DNA of 7,343 nucleotides from Candidatus Methylomirabilota bacterium (GTDB taxonomy: Bacteria > Methylomirabilota > Methylomirabilia > Methylomirabilales > CSP1-5): the NCBI GenBank assembly GCA_022615475.1, contig JAKEGQ010000223.1, forward strand, positions 1-7,343. The letters are read 5' to 3'. Numbering within the stretch: the stretch's first letter is position 1; every line of letters begins with the position of its first letter. The notes beneath the pieces are model-generated. The model had not been told where the DNA came from and made no database searches. It saw only the letters and a list, made by a program, of their open reading frames with translations. A program made the position numbers and the translations under genes. This document shows, piece by piece, positions 1 to 5,971 of this stretch.

Positions 1-39
1 GATCTGATCGCTCAAGCGGTGTCGGAGGGAGCGCCATGA
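1..39 (+). CDS. C-terminal end of an upstream gene (partial)
   Basis: Reading frame 1 is open from the window edge to a TGA at 37-39 and gives the C-terminal residues DLIAQAVSEGAP. Its stop overlaps the ATG of the YjbQ gene as ATGA (36-39), the usual arrangement of translationally coupled genes in one operon. The Shine-Dalgarno of the next gene (GGAGGGA, 24-30) would lie inside this coding end. Only 12 codons are visible, so no family can be named. The YjbQ frame is also open to the edge, so the stretch could instead be untranslated leader; the ATGA overlap is the main argument for a gene. Confidence 0.5.
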   Translation, partial: DLIAQAVSEGAP

Positions 40-455
40 AGTCGTACCGGGAAGAGCTCTGGTTCGAGACCAAGACCCGACGGGCGTATATCAACATCAC
101 TCCCCAGGTAGCCACCGCCGTGAAAAAGAGCGGCATCCGCGAGGGATTCTGCCTGGTGAACGCCATGCACATCACCGCGAGCGTCTACATCAATGATGAT
201 GAATCAGGCCTCCTCCAGGACTACGACGACTTTCTCGAACGGCTCGCCCCTCACGAACCGGTGGCTCAGTATCGTCACAACCGGACCGGCGAGGACAATG
301 GCGATGCCCACCTGAAACGGCAGATCATGGGCCGCGAGGTGATAGTGGCGGTGACCGACGGGAAGCTAGACTTTGGGCCCTGGGAACAGATCTTCTACGG
401 TGAGTTCGACGGCCGGCGGCGAAAGCGGGTCCTGATCAAGATCATCGGGGAGTAA
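36..455 (+). CDS. yjbQ: YjbQ family protein (UPF0047), putative secondary thiamine-phosphate synthase-like enzyme
   Basis: This 139-residue protein has the full usual length of the YjbQ/UPF0047 family, a small cytoplasmic fold that forms trimers in solved structures. Family landmarks seen here are the NAMHITASVYIND block (residues 42-54), a conserved H81 in YRHNRTGEDNGDAHLKR, and the C-terminal block DGKLDFGPWEQIFYGEFDG (108-126) followed by basic residues. The usual LGTWQ motif reads FGPWE, a modest variation. Some family members have weak thiamine-phosphate synthase activity when overexpressed, but the physiological role is unsettled, so the enzyme name is inherited from annotation practice. 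The start is supported by GGAGGGA five bases upstream and by the ATGA overlap with a preceding gene. A 103-base gap separates it from the DUF1844 gene. Confidence 0.9.
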   Translation: MKSYREELWFETKTRRAYINITPQVATAVKKSGIREGFCLVNAMHITASVYINDDESGLLQDYDDFLERLAPHEPVAQYRHNRTGEDNGDAHLKRQIMGREVIVAVTDGKLDFGPWEQIFYGEFDGRRRKRVLIKIIGE

Positions 456-475
456 CCCTGCCGGGGGGTCGCCTC

Positions 476-504
476 TTGCGGCCGACGATGCCGGCGTCTA
501 CACT
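476..504 (+). promoter_or_regulatory. Possible weak sigma70-type promoter for the DUF1844 gene
   Basis: TTGCGG (476-481) and TACACT (499-504) are separated by 17 bases. The first matches three of six bases of the -35 consensus, the second four of six of the -10. Transcription would start about 48 bases upstream of the GTG at 559. The region may equally be internal to an operon with the YjbQ gene, so this is only a suggestion. Confidence 0.25.
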
Positions 505-558
505 AGAGTCTGAATTCTCCCGAGGATCCGCGATTCGATTCATCAGAGGTGAGTCACA

Positions 559-978
559 GTGCCGGATGAAGCCCCAGGCAAAGAAAAGGAACCGAGCTTT
601 CGCGTCACGGACCGGCGGCGGGTGGGCGCCGAAGGCCCTCGAGAGACCGCCACCCCAGACGAGGCGCACCCAGAGGCGAGGCCGGACCCTCAGTCCCCGG
701 AGTCCGAAGCCCCGCCCCCCGAAGACCTCACCCTCCCGGACCTGGTCCGCCTCTTCGTCGCCGAGCTGCAGATGCGGGCGTTGATAGATATGGGGCTGAT
801 CCCCAACCCGGCCACACGTCTCGTCGCAAAAGACTTGCCCCAAGCCCGGCTCGCCATTAACTGCGTGGCGGCCCTGATTGAACACCTCAGCCCCCTGGCA
901 CCGCCAGCCGAGCGCGATGCCCTCCAGCAGGTGGTCACCGAGCTCCGGCTGCACTTTGTCCGCCAAAGTGGCACCTAG
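559..978 (+). CDS. DUF1844 domain protein
   Basis: This 139-residue soluble protein has three parts. Residues 13-21 (SFRVTDRRR) match the short motif that usually opens DUF1844 proteins. Residues 23-56 form a Pro/Glu/Ala-rich, probably disordered linker. Residues 57-135 are the DUF1844 helical domain, with LVRLFVAELQMRALIDMGLI, then the NP step and a second helical pair ending in ELRLHFV. No signal peptide or membrane span is visible. The family is widespread in Deltaproteobacteria, Acidobacteria and related phyla and has no established function. The GTG start is chosen because AGAGGTGA (545-552) lies six bases upstream and because the TDRR motif falls close to the N-terminus, as expected. 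Long overlapping frames on both strands here are high-GC shadows. Confidence 0.85.
   Translation: MPDEAPGKEKEPSFRVTDRRRVGAEGPRETATPDEAHPEARPDPQSPESEAPPPEDLTLPDLVRLFVAELQMRALIDMGLIPNPATRLVAKDLPQARLAINCVAALIEHLSPLAPPAERDALQQVVTELRLHFVRQSGT
952..970 (+). other. Seven-base-pair stem-loop at the end of the DUF1844 gene
   Basis: CACTTTG (952-958) and CAAAGTG (964-970) are perfect inverted repeats around the loop TCCGC, ending five bases before the TAG stop. No T-rich run follows on either strand, so a classical intrinsic terminator is not supported. It could be an RNA 3'-end stabilising hairpin or chance. Confidence 0.3.
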
Positions 979-1012
979 CCCACCGGCGAAAACCCGAATC
1001 CTCGCGACCGAC

Positions 1013-1092
1013 CACATTTCTCGTCTCGGTTATCCACTTCCCCCCTTCCCGCTTCCCGGACCGACCACCACCGCCTTGACCCGCAGCGCGGG
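1013..1092 (-). pseudogene. Relic of a third DUF3047 gene (frameshifted fragment)
   Basis: Read on the minus strand, this gap contains a piece of the DUF3047 C-terminal half. One frame gives PALRVKAVVV (1063-1092). A second frame gives RSGKREGGKWITETRNV (1013-1063), which matches the gene at 3819-4526 (RSGKQEKGKWITETRNV) at 15 of 17 residues. A single missing base near 1063/1064 puts the two halves out of frame; restoring it gives one continuous match to both intact copies. By eye, 43 of 51 bases match across 1014-1064 against 3954-4004. Similarity is lost just after the Asn-Val at 1013, and at most faintly continues beyond 1092 toward about 1125. The segment has no start, no N-terminal half and no C-terminal end, so it cannot be functional. 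It lies between the DUF1844 gene and the diguanylate cyclase, antisense to both. Confidence 0.8.
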
Positions 1093-1190
1093 GGTCTTCG
1101 CATCCTCTCCGCCCGCGAGGCCTGGCGGCCGAGAACCGCGAGGCGCCATTCCGATTCTGGTGCAGTTTTTGCAACCAGCTGCGCGTGGGA

Positions 1191-1197
1191 AGGAGGG
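1191..1197 (+). promoter_or_regulatory. Ribosome binding site that sets the TTG start of the diguanylate cyclase
   Basis: AGGAGGG lies six bases before TTG at 1204. It is an almost ideal Shine-Dalgarno at ideal spacing. The first in-frame ATG (1318) would fall inside the first membrane helix, so the TTG start is preferred. Confidence 0.8.
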
Positions 1198-1203
1198 CCC
1201 CTT

Positions 1204-2949
1204 TTGGGCTCCTGGAAGCAGCACATTCCGCGTTCTCTTCGGTCGTTTCACCTGCACAGCATCAAGAGCAGGATCTTGGCCTTTGCCTTGCTCGCTACGC
1301 TCATCCCATCCCTCACCATGGGCTGGCTCTCATACAGGCACAACAGGGAACTCCTCGCAGAAAAGACCAGTGGGGAGCTGCGAAATATCACCTCCCACGC
1401 CGCCCGGGAAATTGACATCTGGCTCAAGGAGCGTCTTTACGAGCTGCGGGTCTTTGCCAGCTCCTACGAGGTTTCGGAGAATCTGGAGAAGATCCTGCGG
1501 GCGCATGGGCCGCCGGTCAGCGAAGGTTTGGCGCCCCGTCGCCTGAAGGACTACCTGACCTCGGTCCGGGAGAAATTTGTCCATTACGAAGCGCTCGTGG
1601 TCATCGACGCGGGTGCTCGCGTGGTGGCGACGAGCGCCGGGCAGGCCGGCCCGGTGAACCTGCCACCCGACTGGGTGAAGATGGCCAATACAGATAAGGC
1701 GATCCTGGGTGATACCGTCTGGGACGGAGTCCGGAGAACGACGACCATGACGATCGCCGTGCCGATCAGGGCTACCAACGGGCACTTGTTGGGGGCTATG
1801 GCCGCACGACTCAACTTCCGCACGATCGATGGGACCTTCAGGAGCTTTTCCCTGGGAGAGACCGGGCAGGCATACCTCACGGCAGCAGATGGCACCCTGG
1901 TTCTCAGCTCCCGACCTCCTTCTCCGCCGCTCGATACGGCAACCTCGACGTATCAGGTCCCGCAGGCTCTGCTCGAAATGGAATCGGTCTTGCTCGAGTA
2001 CAGAGATCACCGGGGCAAGGATATGGTGGGGACCCTCAAGCGAATTCCCCAGTTGAATTGGGCGGTGGTGGCTGAGGTGCAGAGCAGTGAAGTCTACGCA
2101 TCGATCATCCAGCTCCGAAATCTGACCCTCCTGATGGTCGCGGGGCTGCTGTTGGCCATCGGCCTGACCGCATATCTCTTGGGCCTGACCATCGTCCGGT
2201 CCTTGAATCGACTGACCGAGGGCGCGTCAAAAGTTGCCGCTGGGGACCTGGAGGTGGATCTCCCCGTCGCGAGCCGCGGCGAGCTGGGGTACCTGACCGA
2301 GGTCTTCAACTATATGGTGGCGCGCCTGCGTCAGGGACGAGAAGAGCTGGACGCCATCAACAAGACCTTGAACGAGAAAAACCGCGAGCTGGAAAGACTT
2401 TCTGTCACCGATGGGCTGACCGGGCTGTACAATCGGAGTCATCTGATGCAGACCCTCGCGAACGAGACGGCTCGAGCGCGGAGGCACCAGCGCCCCTTTT
2501 CGGTGTTGATGATTGATATTGATCACTTCAAAAGATACAACGACAGCTTCGGTCATCTGGCGGGAGACGCCCTGCTGAGCAAACTTGCGTCGATCTTTAC
2601 GCAATCAATCCGCACTGCTGAATATGCGGCGCGCTACGGCGGCGAGGAGTTCTTGATCATGCTTCCAGAAACCGCGCCTGATGGGGCCGTGGACGCCGCT
2701 GAACGGATTCGAGCTCATGTGGCGAAAGGAACCTCCGGTGACGGGAACGCAGGGGAGGGGGTCACCGTAAGCATTGGCGTTGCCGGGTTTCCGGAGCACG
2801 GAGATACCCCAGAAAAGATCATCGGCAGCGCCGATGCTGCCCTGTATCAGGCCAAGCGGAACGGCCGAAACCGGGTGATTCGTGTCAGCGGCAGGCCGGG
2901 AAAAGGCATCAAGCGCCGTGGGAGACGCGAGGAACCGGTGAAGCATTGA
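1204..2949 (+). CDS. Membrane diguanylate cyclase with dCache-type sensor, HAMP and GGDEF domains
   Basis: This 581-residue protein should make cyclic di-GMP from two GTP in response to an extracytoplasmic ligand. Order: short basic N-terminus; membrane helix about 24-43; periplasmic dCache-like sensor about 45-295, ending in the typical LNWAVVAEV strand; second membrane helix about 303-329; HAMP about 330-383; a short linking helix ending in NRELERLSVTDGLTGLYNR; GGDEF domain about 400-560. The active-site signature is GGEEF (479-483), an accepted active variant. D438 of MIDIDHFK is the expected metal ligand, and N446 and D455 match the nucleotide-binding positions. The allosteric inhibitory site (RxxD, five residues before GGDEF) reads RTAE (470-473), so product inhibition may be weakened. 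A basic tail of about 20 residues follows the catalytic domain. The start is TTG with AGGAGGG upstream. The gene ends six bases from a convergent gene. Confidence 0.93.
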   Translation: MGSWKQHIPRSLRSFHLHSIKSRILAFALLATLIPSLTMGWLSYRHNRELLAEKTSGELRNITSHAAREIDIWLKERLYELRVFASSYEVSENLEKILRAHGPPVSEGLAPRRLKDYLTSVREKFVHYEALVVIDAGARVVATSAGQAGPVNLPPDWVKMANTDKAILGDTVWDGVRRTTTMTIAVPIRATNGHLLGAMAARLNFRTIDGTFRSFSLGETGQAYLTAADGTLVLSSRPPSPPLDTATSTYQVPQALLEMESVLLEYRDHRGKDMVGTLKRIPQLNWAVVAEVQSSEVYASIIQLRNLTLLMVAGLLLAIGLTAYLLGLTIVRSLNRLTEGASKVAAGDLEVDLPVASRGELGYLTEVFNYMVARLRQGREELDAINKTLNEKNRELERLSVTDGLTGLYNRSHLMQTLANETARARRHQRPFSVLMIDIDHFKRYNDSFGHLAGDALLSKLASIFTQSIRTAEYAARYGGEEFLIMLPETAPDGAVDAAERIRAHVAKGTSGDGNAGEGVTVSIGVAGFPEHGDTPEKIIGSADAALYQAKRNGRNRVIRVSGRPGKGIKRRGRREEPVKH

Positions 2950-2955
2950 CCCTGC

Positions 2956-3693
2956 CTACCGTCCTTCGACCAGGGTGTAAGAGGTCCAGCCGGCCCGGCC
3001 CTTCTGGTCTTCGATCCTTACCCATTGACCCTTGCGCGAATGCCCGACCAACGGGGTGCCCTTCTCGAGCGTGAAGAGGACCTTGAAATTGAGGCCGGGC
3101 CCCTCCCTGACATTTCCGGTCCTGAGCACCCGGAGGGCGAGCGGCGTGGCGAAGAAGACCTCGCCCGCCTGGACATGCTCTTGGCTCTTCAGCCGTGCCT
3201 CGCCCGCCTTGATAAAATCCTTGGCCTGATTGACGAGGTACAGGGCACCACTGTAATTTTGCTTCTCAAACTCCCGCAGACTCATCTTCAAGAGATGCTC
3301 GGCCTGGACGGCTTCTGAACCTTTTCCCTCCCCGGCCATTCTTGCCTCCAAGACCTTCAGGGCAATCTCGGCCTCCGCCATGGTGGACGCGGCCTCCGCC
3401 TTGCTTTCGAGGTTATGCAGTTTGGCCTTGGTCCGTACCACCTCCTCGATGGCCTCATCGAGCTTCCTCTGCACTTCTTTCATCTGTGTTTCCTGTTCCA
3501 GGAGATGTAATTGGAGTTCCGCGATCCTTTCTTCCTGTTCTCGAGAGGCACGTTGCTTGGCGGCGCTCTCAAGCGTGGCCGGGGGCGCTGTCTTCCCGGC
3601 GCACGCTGAAAGGAGGGCAGCCGAGAGGACGAGAAAGAACACCGAAGATAGGATGGACCGACCCAATCCGGAATAGATTCCAAGGTTGTGCAT
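2956..3693 (-). CDS. Predicted lipoprotein with coiled coil and C-terminal SH3b domain
   Basis: This 245-residue protein begins with a short N-region, a hydrophobic helix (about 14-30) and the lipobox LSAC with Cys31, so it is probably lipid-anchored in the periplasm. Residues about 45-115 are rich in Glu, Gln, Lys and Leu heptads and should form a coiled coil. Residues 135-170 (with NYSGALYLVNQAKDFI) look like a single TPR-like helical hairpin. Residues about 183-245 are a bacterial SH3 domain (VREGPGLNFKVLFTLEKG, then WVRIE and GWTSYTLV), a fold that often contacts peptidoglycan or other envelope partners. ATG at 3693 is chosen because the signal sequence begins there and GGGAAG lies just upstream. 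A TTG at 3750 would add 19 residues before the signal peptide. The gene is 125 bases downstream of a DUF3047 gene on the same strand, so co-transcription is possible. Function is not known. Confidence 0.85.
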   Translation of the reverse strand: MHNLGIYSGLGRSILSSVFFLVLSAALLSACAGKTAPPATLESAAKQRASREQEERIAELQLHLLEQETQMKEVQRKLDEAIEEVVRTKAKLHNLESKAEAASTMAEAEIALKVLEARMAGEGKGSEAVQAEHLLKMSLREFEKQNYSGALYLVNQAKDFIKAGEARLKSQEHVQAGEVFFATPLALRVLRTGNVREGPGLNFKVLFTLEKGTPLVGHSRKGQWVRIEDQKGRAGWTSYTLVEGR

Positions 3694-3818
3694 AGCTCTT
3701 CCCGTTGGTCTCCGCGCGACCTTCTCTTCGCCTGAATACGTTTCTAGCAAGGGTCGTACCAGTTTGGGAAATCTTGCGGGAGTCAGGGACTGCAGGGGGG
3801 CGAAGGGCAGGGCGCGGC

Positions 3819-4526
3819 TTATGGGGTCGCCTTAAAGGTCACCAGCCGCCAATATGACTCGGCTAACGATTTGGTGTGTTGGCTATTGATCTGAACTCGG
3901 ATTCCGGTGACCTTGTCGGGGGCATCCCCGAAGAGTTTCTTGTAGTCCTCGGCGACATTCCGTGTCTCGGTAATCCACTTCCCCTTTTCCTGCTTCCCGG
4001 ATCGAAGCACCACCATTTTAATGCGCACGAAGGGATATATCGTCGGAGCGGGAGCTTCCGTCACGGTTCCGGCTGGCGCCGTGGTGTCCCAGATATAGGC
4101 GATGACATCGGTCCGCAAGAAATCTGGAGAAACCATCACGAAGAGTTGGGCAGCCTGGTCGTCCGTGCCGCTGTTGCGTAAATCACCGCGCCTTGGAAGC
4201 TCCGTGACCTTCCACTGCCATACCAGGAAGGGAGTCTGCTTCAGGTCGATGTCAACCTCTTTCTGGATGGCAAAGGAGGCGGAATGACTCCGGAGCCTGA
4301 GGGCGCGGCCGTTGCCGTCCCTGACCACAGCCAGGTCCGCCGTTCCCTCTTTTGTCGACAGCTTCCATTCCCCGGGAACTCCGTCTCCTTCCTTTTCCTT
4401 GCCGAAATCGGCAACGACCACCCCTTGGAACCCATGCACCGCGCCGGAAATGAGGCAGATGCCCAGGATCAAGAGCCCGATGGCTTGTCCCACATTCCGT
4501 GATACCCCCCGAGCATTCTGTCGCAT
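3819..4526 (-). CDS. Exported DUF3047 family protein, copy 1
   Basis: This 235-residue protein has an N-terminal export signal: basic residues, then a hydrophobic stretch about 15-30 (AIGLLILGICLISGAVHG), with likely cleavage near residue 32. The mature part has DUF3047 landmarks: WQWKV (103-107), TDDQAAQ (121-127), YIWD (144-147) and WITETRNVAEDYKKLFG (184-200). The fold may be a carbohydrate-binding-like beta sandwich; that is inference, since the family has no proven function. At the end, where I recall family members often having a TDTDNT-like motif, this copy reads QINSQHTKS (212-220). ATG at 4526 is preferred over TTG at 4556 because ACGGAGAG sits just upstream and the signal peptide then starts at a normal distance. 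It is a diverged duplicate of the gene at 4719-5399, more than half identical by eye. Confidence 0.88.
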   Translation of the reverse strand: MRQNARGVSRNVGQAIGLLILGICLISGAVHGFQGVVVADFGKEKEGDGVPGEWKLSTKEGTADLAVVRDGNGRALRLRSHSASFAIQKEVDIDLKQTPFLVWQWKVTELPRRGDLRNSGTDDQAAQLFVMVSPDFLRTDVIAYIWDTTAPAGTVTEAPAPTIYPFVRIKMVVLRSGKQEKGKWITETRNVAEDYKKLFGDAPDKVTGIRVQINSQHTKSLAESYWRLVTFKATP

Positions 4527-4559
4527 GGCTCTCCGTGTAAAAACCTGCCGTGACAAGAA

Positions 4560-4588
4560 GAGATAGAATCAATGTCATGGGGTTGCAA
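4560..4588 (-). promoter_or_regulatory. Possible promoter and palindrome upstream of DUF3047 copy 1
   Basis: On the minus strand TTGCAA (4583-4588) and TATCTC (4560-4565) are separated by 17 bases, matching four and three of six consensus positions. The -35 overlaps the 11-base palindrome TGCAAATTGCA (4584-4594), which could be a binding site for a dimeric regulator. The rest of the 192-base gap (4527-4718) between the two DUF3047 genes holds an inverted repeat at 4671-4683 and no convincing terminator or gene. Confidence 0.25.
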
Positions 4589-4670
4589 ATTGCATGCCGG
4601 GGTCTCAACACCCATTTCTCCATCTGACAGGAGAGTCTCATCGAATTAGTGGTGAGAGTTGGAAGGCAGG

Positions 4671-4683
4671 CGTCTTAAAGACG
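4671..4683. repeat. Small inverted repeat CGTCTT-A-AAGACG
   Basis: Six-base arms around one central base lie 35 bases past the stop of DUF3047 copy 2. A similar CGTCT-C-AGACG element lies in the leader of copy 2 (5421-5431), and a lone AAGACG recurs at 4711-4716. No T-rich run follows on the minus strand, so it does not look like a terminator. Shared half-sites could mean a common DNA-binding protein; chance is also possible. Confidence 0.3.
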
Positions 4684-4718
4684 GGGGTTCAAAGGGTGAA
4701 TGATGGGGGAAAGACGCT

Positions 4719-5399
4719 TCATGGCGCGGCCTTGAAGGTCACAGATCTCCAGTAGGACTCCGCCTGCGACTTGGTGTGCTGACTATTGATCTGGATCCGG
4801 ACCCCCACCACCCTCTCGGCATCATCGCCAAAGAGCCGTTTGTGGTCCTCCAGCACGTTCCGCGTCTCGGTGATCCACGTTCCTTTGTTTGCTTCTCCGG
4901 ATCGGACCACCACCGCTTTCAAGGTTCGAAGCGGTGGGGAGGGGGCGTCGGCCATGGTCCCCGCCGGGGCGGTGCTGTCCCAGATATAAGTAATGAACCG
5001 TCGCCAGGAGAAGGCAAGGACGAGCTGGGCAGCCTGGTCGTCGGTGGAGCTCGTGAAGAAATTCCCCCCCTTCGGCAGCTCAGCAACCTTCCACTGCCAC
5101 GCGAGAATGGGAGTCTGCCTGAGGTCGATGTCAACCGCTTTCTGAATCGCAAAAGAGGAGGACACACTCCGGAGCCGGAGCACCTGGCCGACGGCGTCAC
5201 TGACGAGGCCTAGATCCGCCTTTCCCTCATTCTCGGACAGCTCCCATCCCTGGGGAACCCTGTCCTTTTCCCGGTTGAAGTCCACGATGACCACTTCCTC
5301 TGCCCCGAGCCCCCATCCGGGAACAAGGCAGAGGGCCAGACCCAACACCCCCGCGGCCAATGCTGCACCCATGCCCCATCGCTTCGCGCCGTCTCGCAT
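4719..5399 (-). CDS. Exported DUF3047 family protein, copy 2
   Basis: This 226-residue protein carries a clear signal peptide (basic MRDGAKRWG, hydrophobic core 10-27, likely cleavage after LGA at 31-33). The mature domain parallels copy 1: WQWKV (101-105), STDDQAAQ (118-125), YIWDSTAPAGT (138-148), WITETRNVLEDHKRLFG (175-191) and QINSQHTKSQAESYW (203-217). It is slightly shorter than copy 1, with small gaps near residues 45, 132 and 157. It presumably acts in the periplasm; the family's function is unknown. ATG at 5399 is chosen because GTGTGGAG lies just upstream and a good promoter sits at 5445-5473, which excludes the longer in-frame starts up to 5582. The gene diverges from the small lipoprotein gene at 5612. 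Its order ahead of copy 1 on the same strand points to a tandem duplication. Confidence 0.9.
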   Translation of the reverse strand: MRDGAKRWGMGAALAAGVLGLALCLVPGWGLGAEEVVIVDFNREKDRVPQGWELSENEGKADLGLVSDAVGQVLRLRSVSSSFAIQKAVDIDLRQTPILAWQWKVAELPKGGNFFTSSTDDQAAQLVLAFSWRRFITYIWDSTAPAGTMADAPSPPLRTLKAVVVRSGEANKGTWITETRNVLEDHKRLFGDDAERVVGVRIQINSQHTKSQAESYWRSVTFKAAP

Positions 5400-5420
5400 G
5401 GACACTCCACACCCTTTCAT

Positions 5421-5431
5421 CGTCTCAGACG
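5421..5431. promoter_or_regulatory. Palindrome CGTCT-C-AGACG in the leader of DUF3047 copy 2
   Basis: A perfect five-base inverted repeat around one base lies just downstream of the predicted transcription start and 22 bases upstream of the ATG. Its position suits a repressor operator. It shares half-sites with the repeat at 4671-4683. No regulator gene is visible nearby. Confidence 0.3.
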
Positions 5432-5444
5432 TAAATGGCGCCGG

Positions 5445-5473
5445 ATTATTGCAGACCATGTACATCCGGTCAA
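5445..5473 (-). promoter_or_regulatory. Sigma70-type promoter of DUF3047 copy 2
   Basis: On the minus strand the -35 is TTGACC (5468-5473, five of six consensus bases), the spacer is exactly 17 bases, and the -10 is AATAAT (5445-5450, five of six) preceded by TGC, which makes an extended -10. The predicted start of transcription is near 5438, giving a leader of about 40 bases. This is the best promoter in the window. Confidence 0.65.
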
Positions 5474-5601
5474 TGGGAAATCTCATGAGCAGGCCTTGTG
5501 CTCTCAGGACTCGACTTTCACGCCCTCCAGAAGGCGACATGGCCTGCGATCTGCTTGGCCGCGTCCGGCACGCCCCTTGCACCTCGGCAGGTCATCACGC
5601 T

Positions 5602-5608
5602 GGAGGGG
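5602..5608 (+). promoter_or_regulatory. Ribosome binding site that sets the start of the small lipoprotein
   Basis: GGAGGGG sits just before ATG at 5612. It favours this start over an ATG at 5498 in the same frame, which would place 38 unrelated residues ahead of the signal peptide. Confidence 0.75.
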
Positions 5609-5611
5609 AAC

Positions 5612-5917
5612 ATGCGCAGGAATCACGTCGCGTCGGTTTCGGTTGCCCTATTGTTCCTGTTCTTGGCTCTCGGATGTGGTGAAGGCCAGAACCCCGTCCA
5701 GCGATATGGCGAAGAGGTGCTCAAGGCGAAGGGACGCGTCGAGAGGGTCCGGGCTCAGGCAGACATGAAGGCCCTCGAGACAGCGATCCAGCAATATTAC
5801 GTAGAAAATGGCCGCTTCCCGGCGAGCTTGACCGAACTGCCCATCGTCCAAAACCAAAGAATCGACGTCAGCCTGTTCGCGTATGACCCTGGGACGGGGA
5901 ATATTCAACTCCGATAG
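5612..5917 (+). CDS. Small predicted lipoprotein with pseudopilin (GspG)-like C-terminal region
   Basis: This 101-residue protein has a lipoprotein signal: MRRN, a hydrophobic core (7-20) and the lipobox ALGC with Cys22. Residues about 45-100 resemble the globular part of type II secretion major pseudopilins: DMKALETAIQQYYVENGRFP (51-70), the leader into SLTEL, and the closing YDPGTGNIQL (91-100). The pilin-type processing site and the long N-terminal assembly helix are absent; the lipid anchor takes their place, so it should not polymerise like a pilin. Short helical residues 29-50 link anchor and domain. No other secretion gene is nearby. The role is unknown. It diverges from DUF3047 copy 2 and converges with the lysozyme-like gene, with 54 bases and no clear terminator between the stops. 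Confidence 0.8.
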   Translation: MRRNHVASVSVALLFLFLALGCGEGQNPVQRYGEEVLKAKGRVERVRAQADMKALETAIQQYYVENGRFPASLTELPIVQNQRIDVSLFAYDPGTGNIQLR

Positions 5918-5971
5918 CCACTCCCGGGCCGCGCCCCCTTAAGTTCTCCACCCAGAAAGGACCATGTCTTG

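Noticed and set aside
512..529. EcoRI and BamHI sites close together, resembling a cloning linker
   Set aside because: No other vector-like sequence surrounds them, and the flanks fit a normal leader with a ribosome binding site for the DUF1844 gene.
442..1017. Long minus-strand reading frame of 191 codons opposite the DUF1844 gene
   Set aside because: It overlaps a recognised domain gene on the other strand, its translation has no recognisable domain, and long shadow frames are expected in GC-rich DNA.
1076..1081. TTGACC resembling a -35 box for the cyclase gene
   Set aside because: No -10-like sequence lies 15-19 bases downstream, and the bases belong to the DUF3047 relic (Val-Lys codons on the minus strand).
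878..1546. Plus-strand reading frame of 222 codons spanning the DUF1844 end and cyclase start
   Set aside because: It is out of frame with both real genes, is rich in Ser, Pro and Arg as shadow frames are, and lacks a ribosome binding site.
1330..2010. Minus-strand frame of 226 codons inside the cyclase sensor region
   Set aside because: It is fully antisense to the sensor domain and has Arg/Gly/Pro-rich composition without a domain.
5918..5971. Possible terminator between the small lipoprotein and the muramidase
   Set aside because: Only a CCCGGG hexamer and GC-rich sequence are seen; there is no stem of useful length followed by a T-run on either strand.
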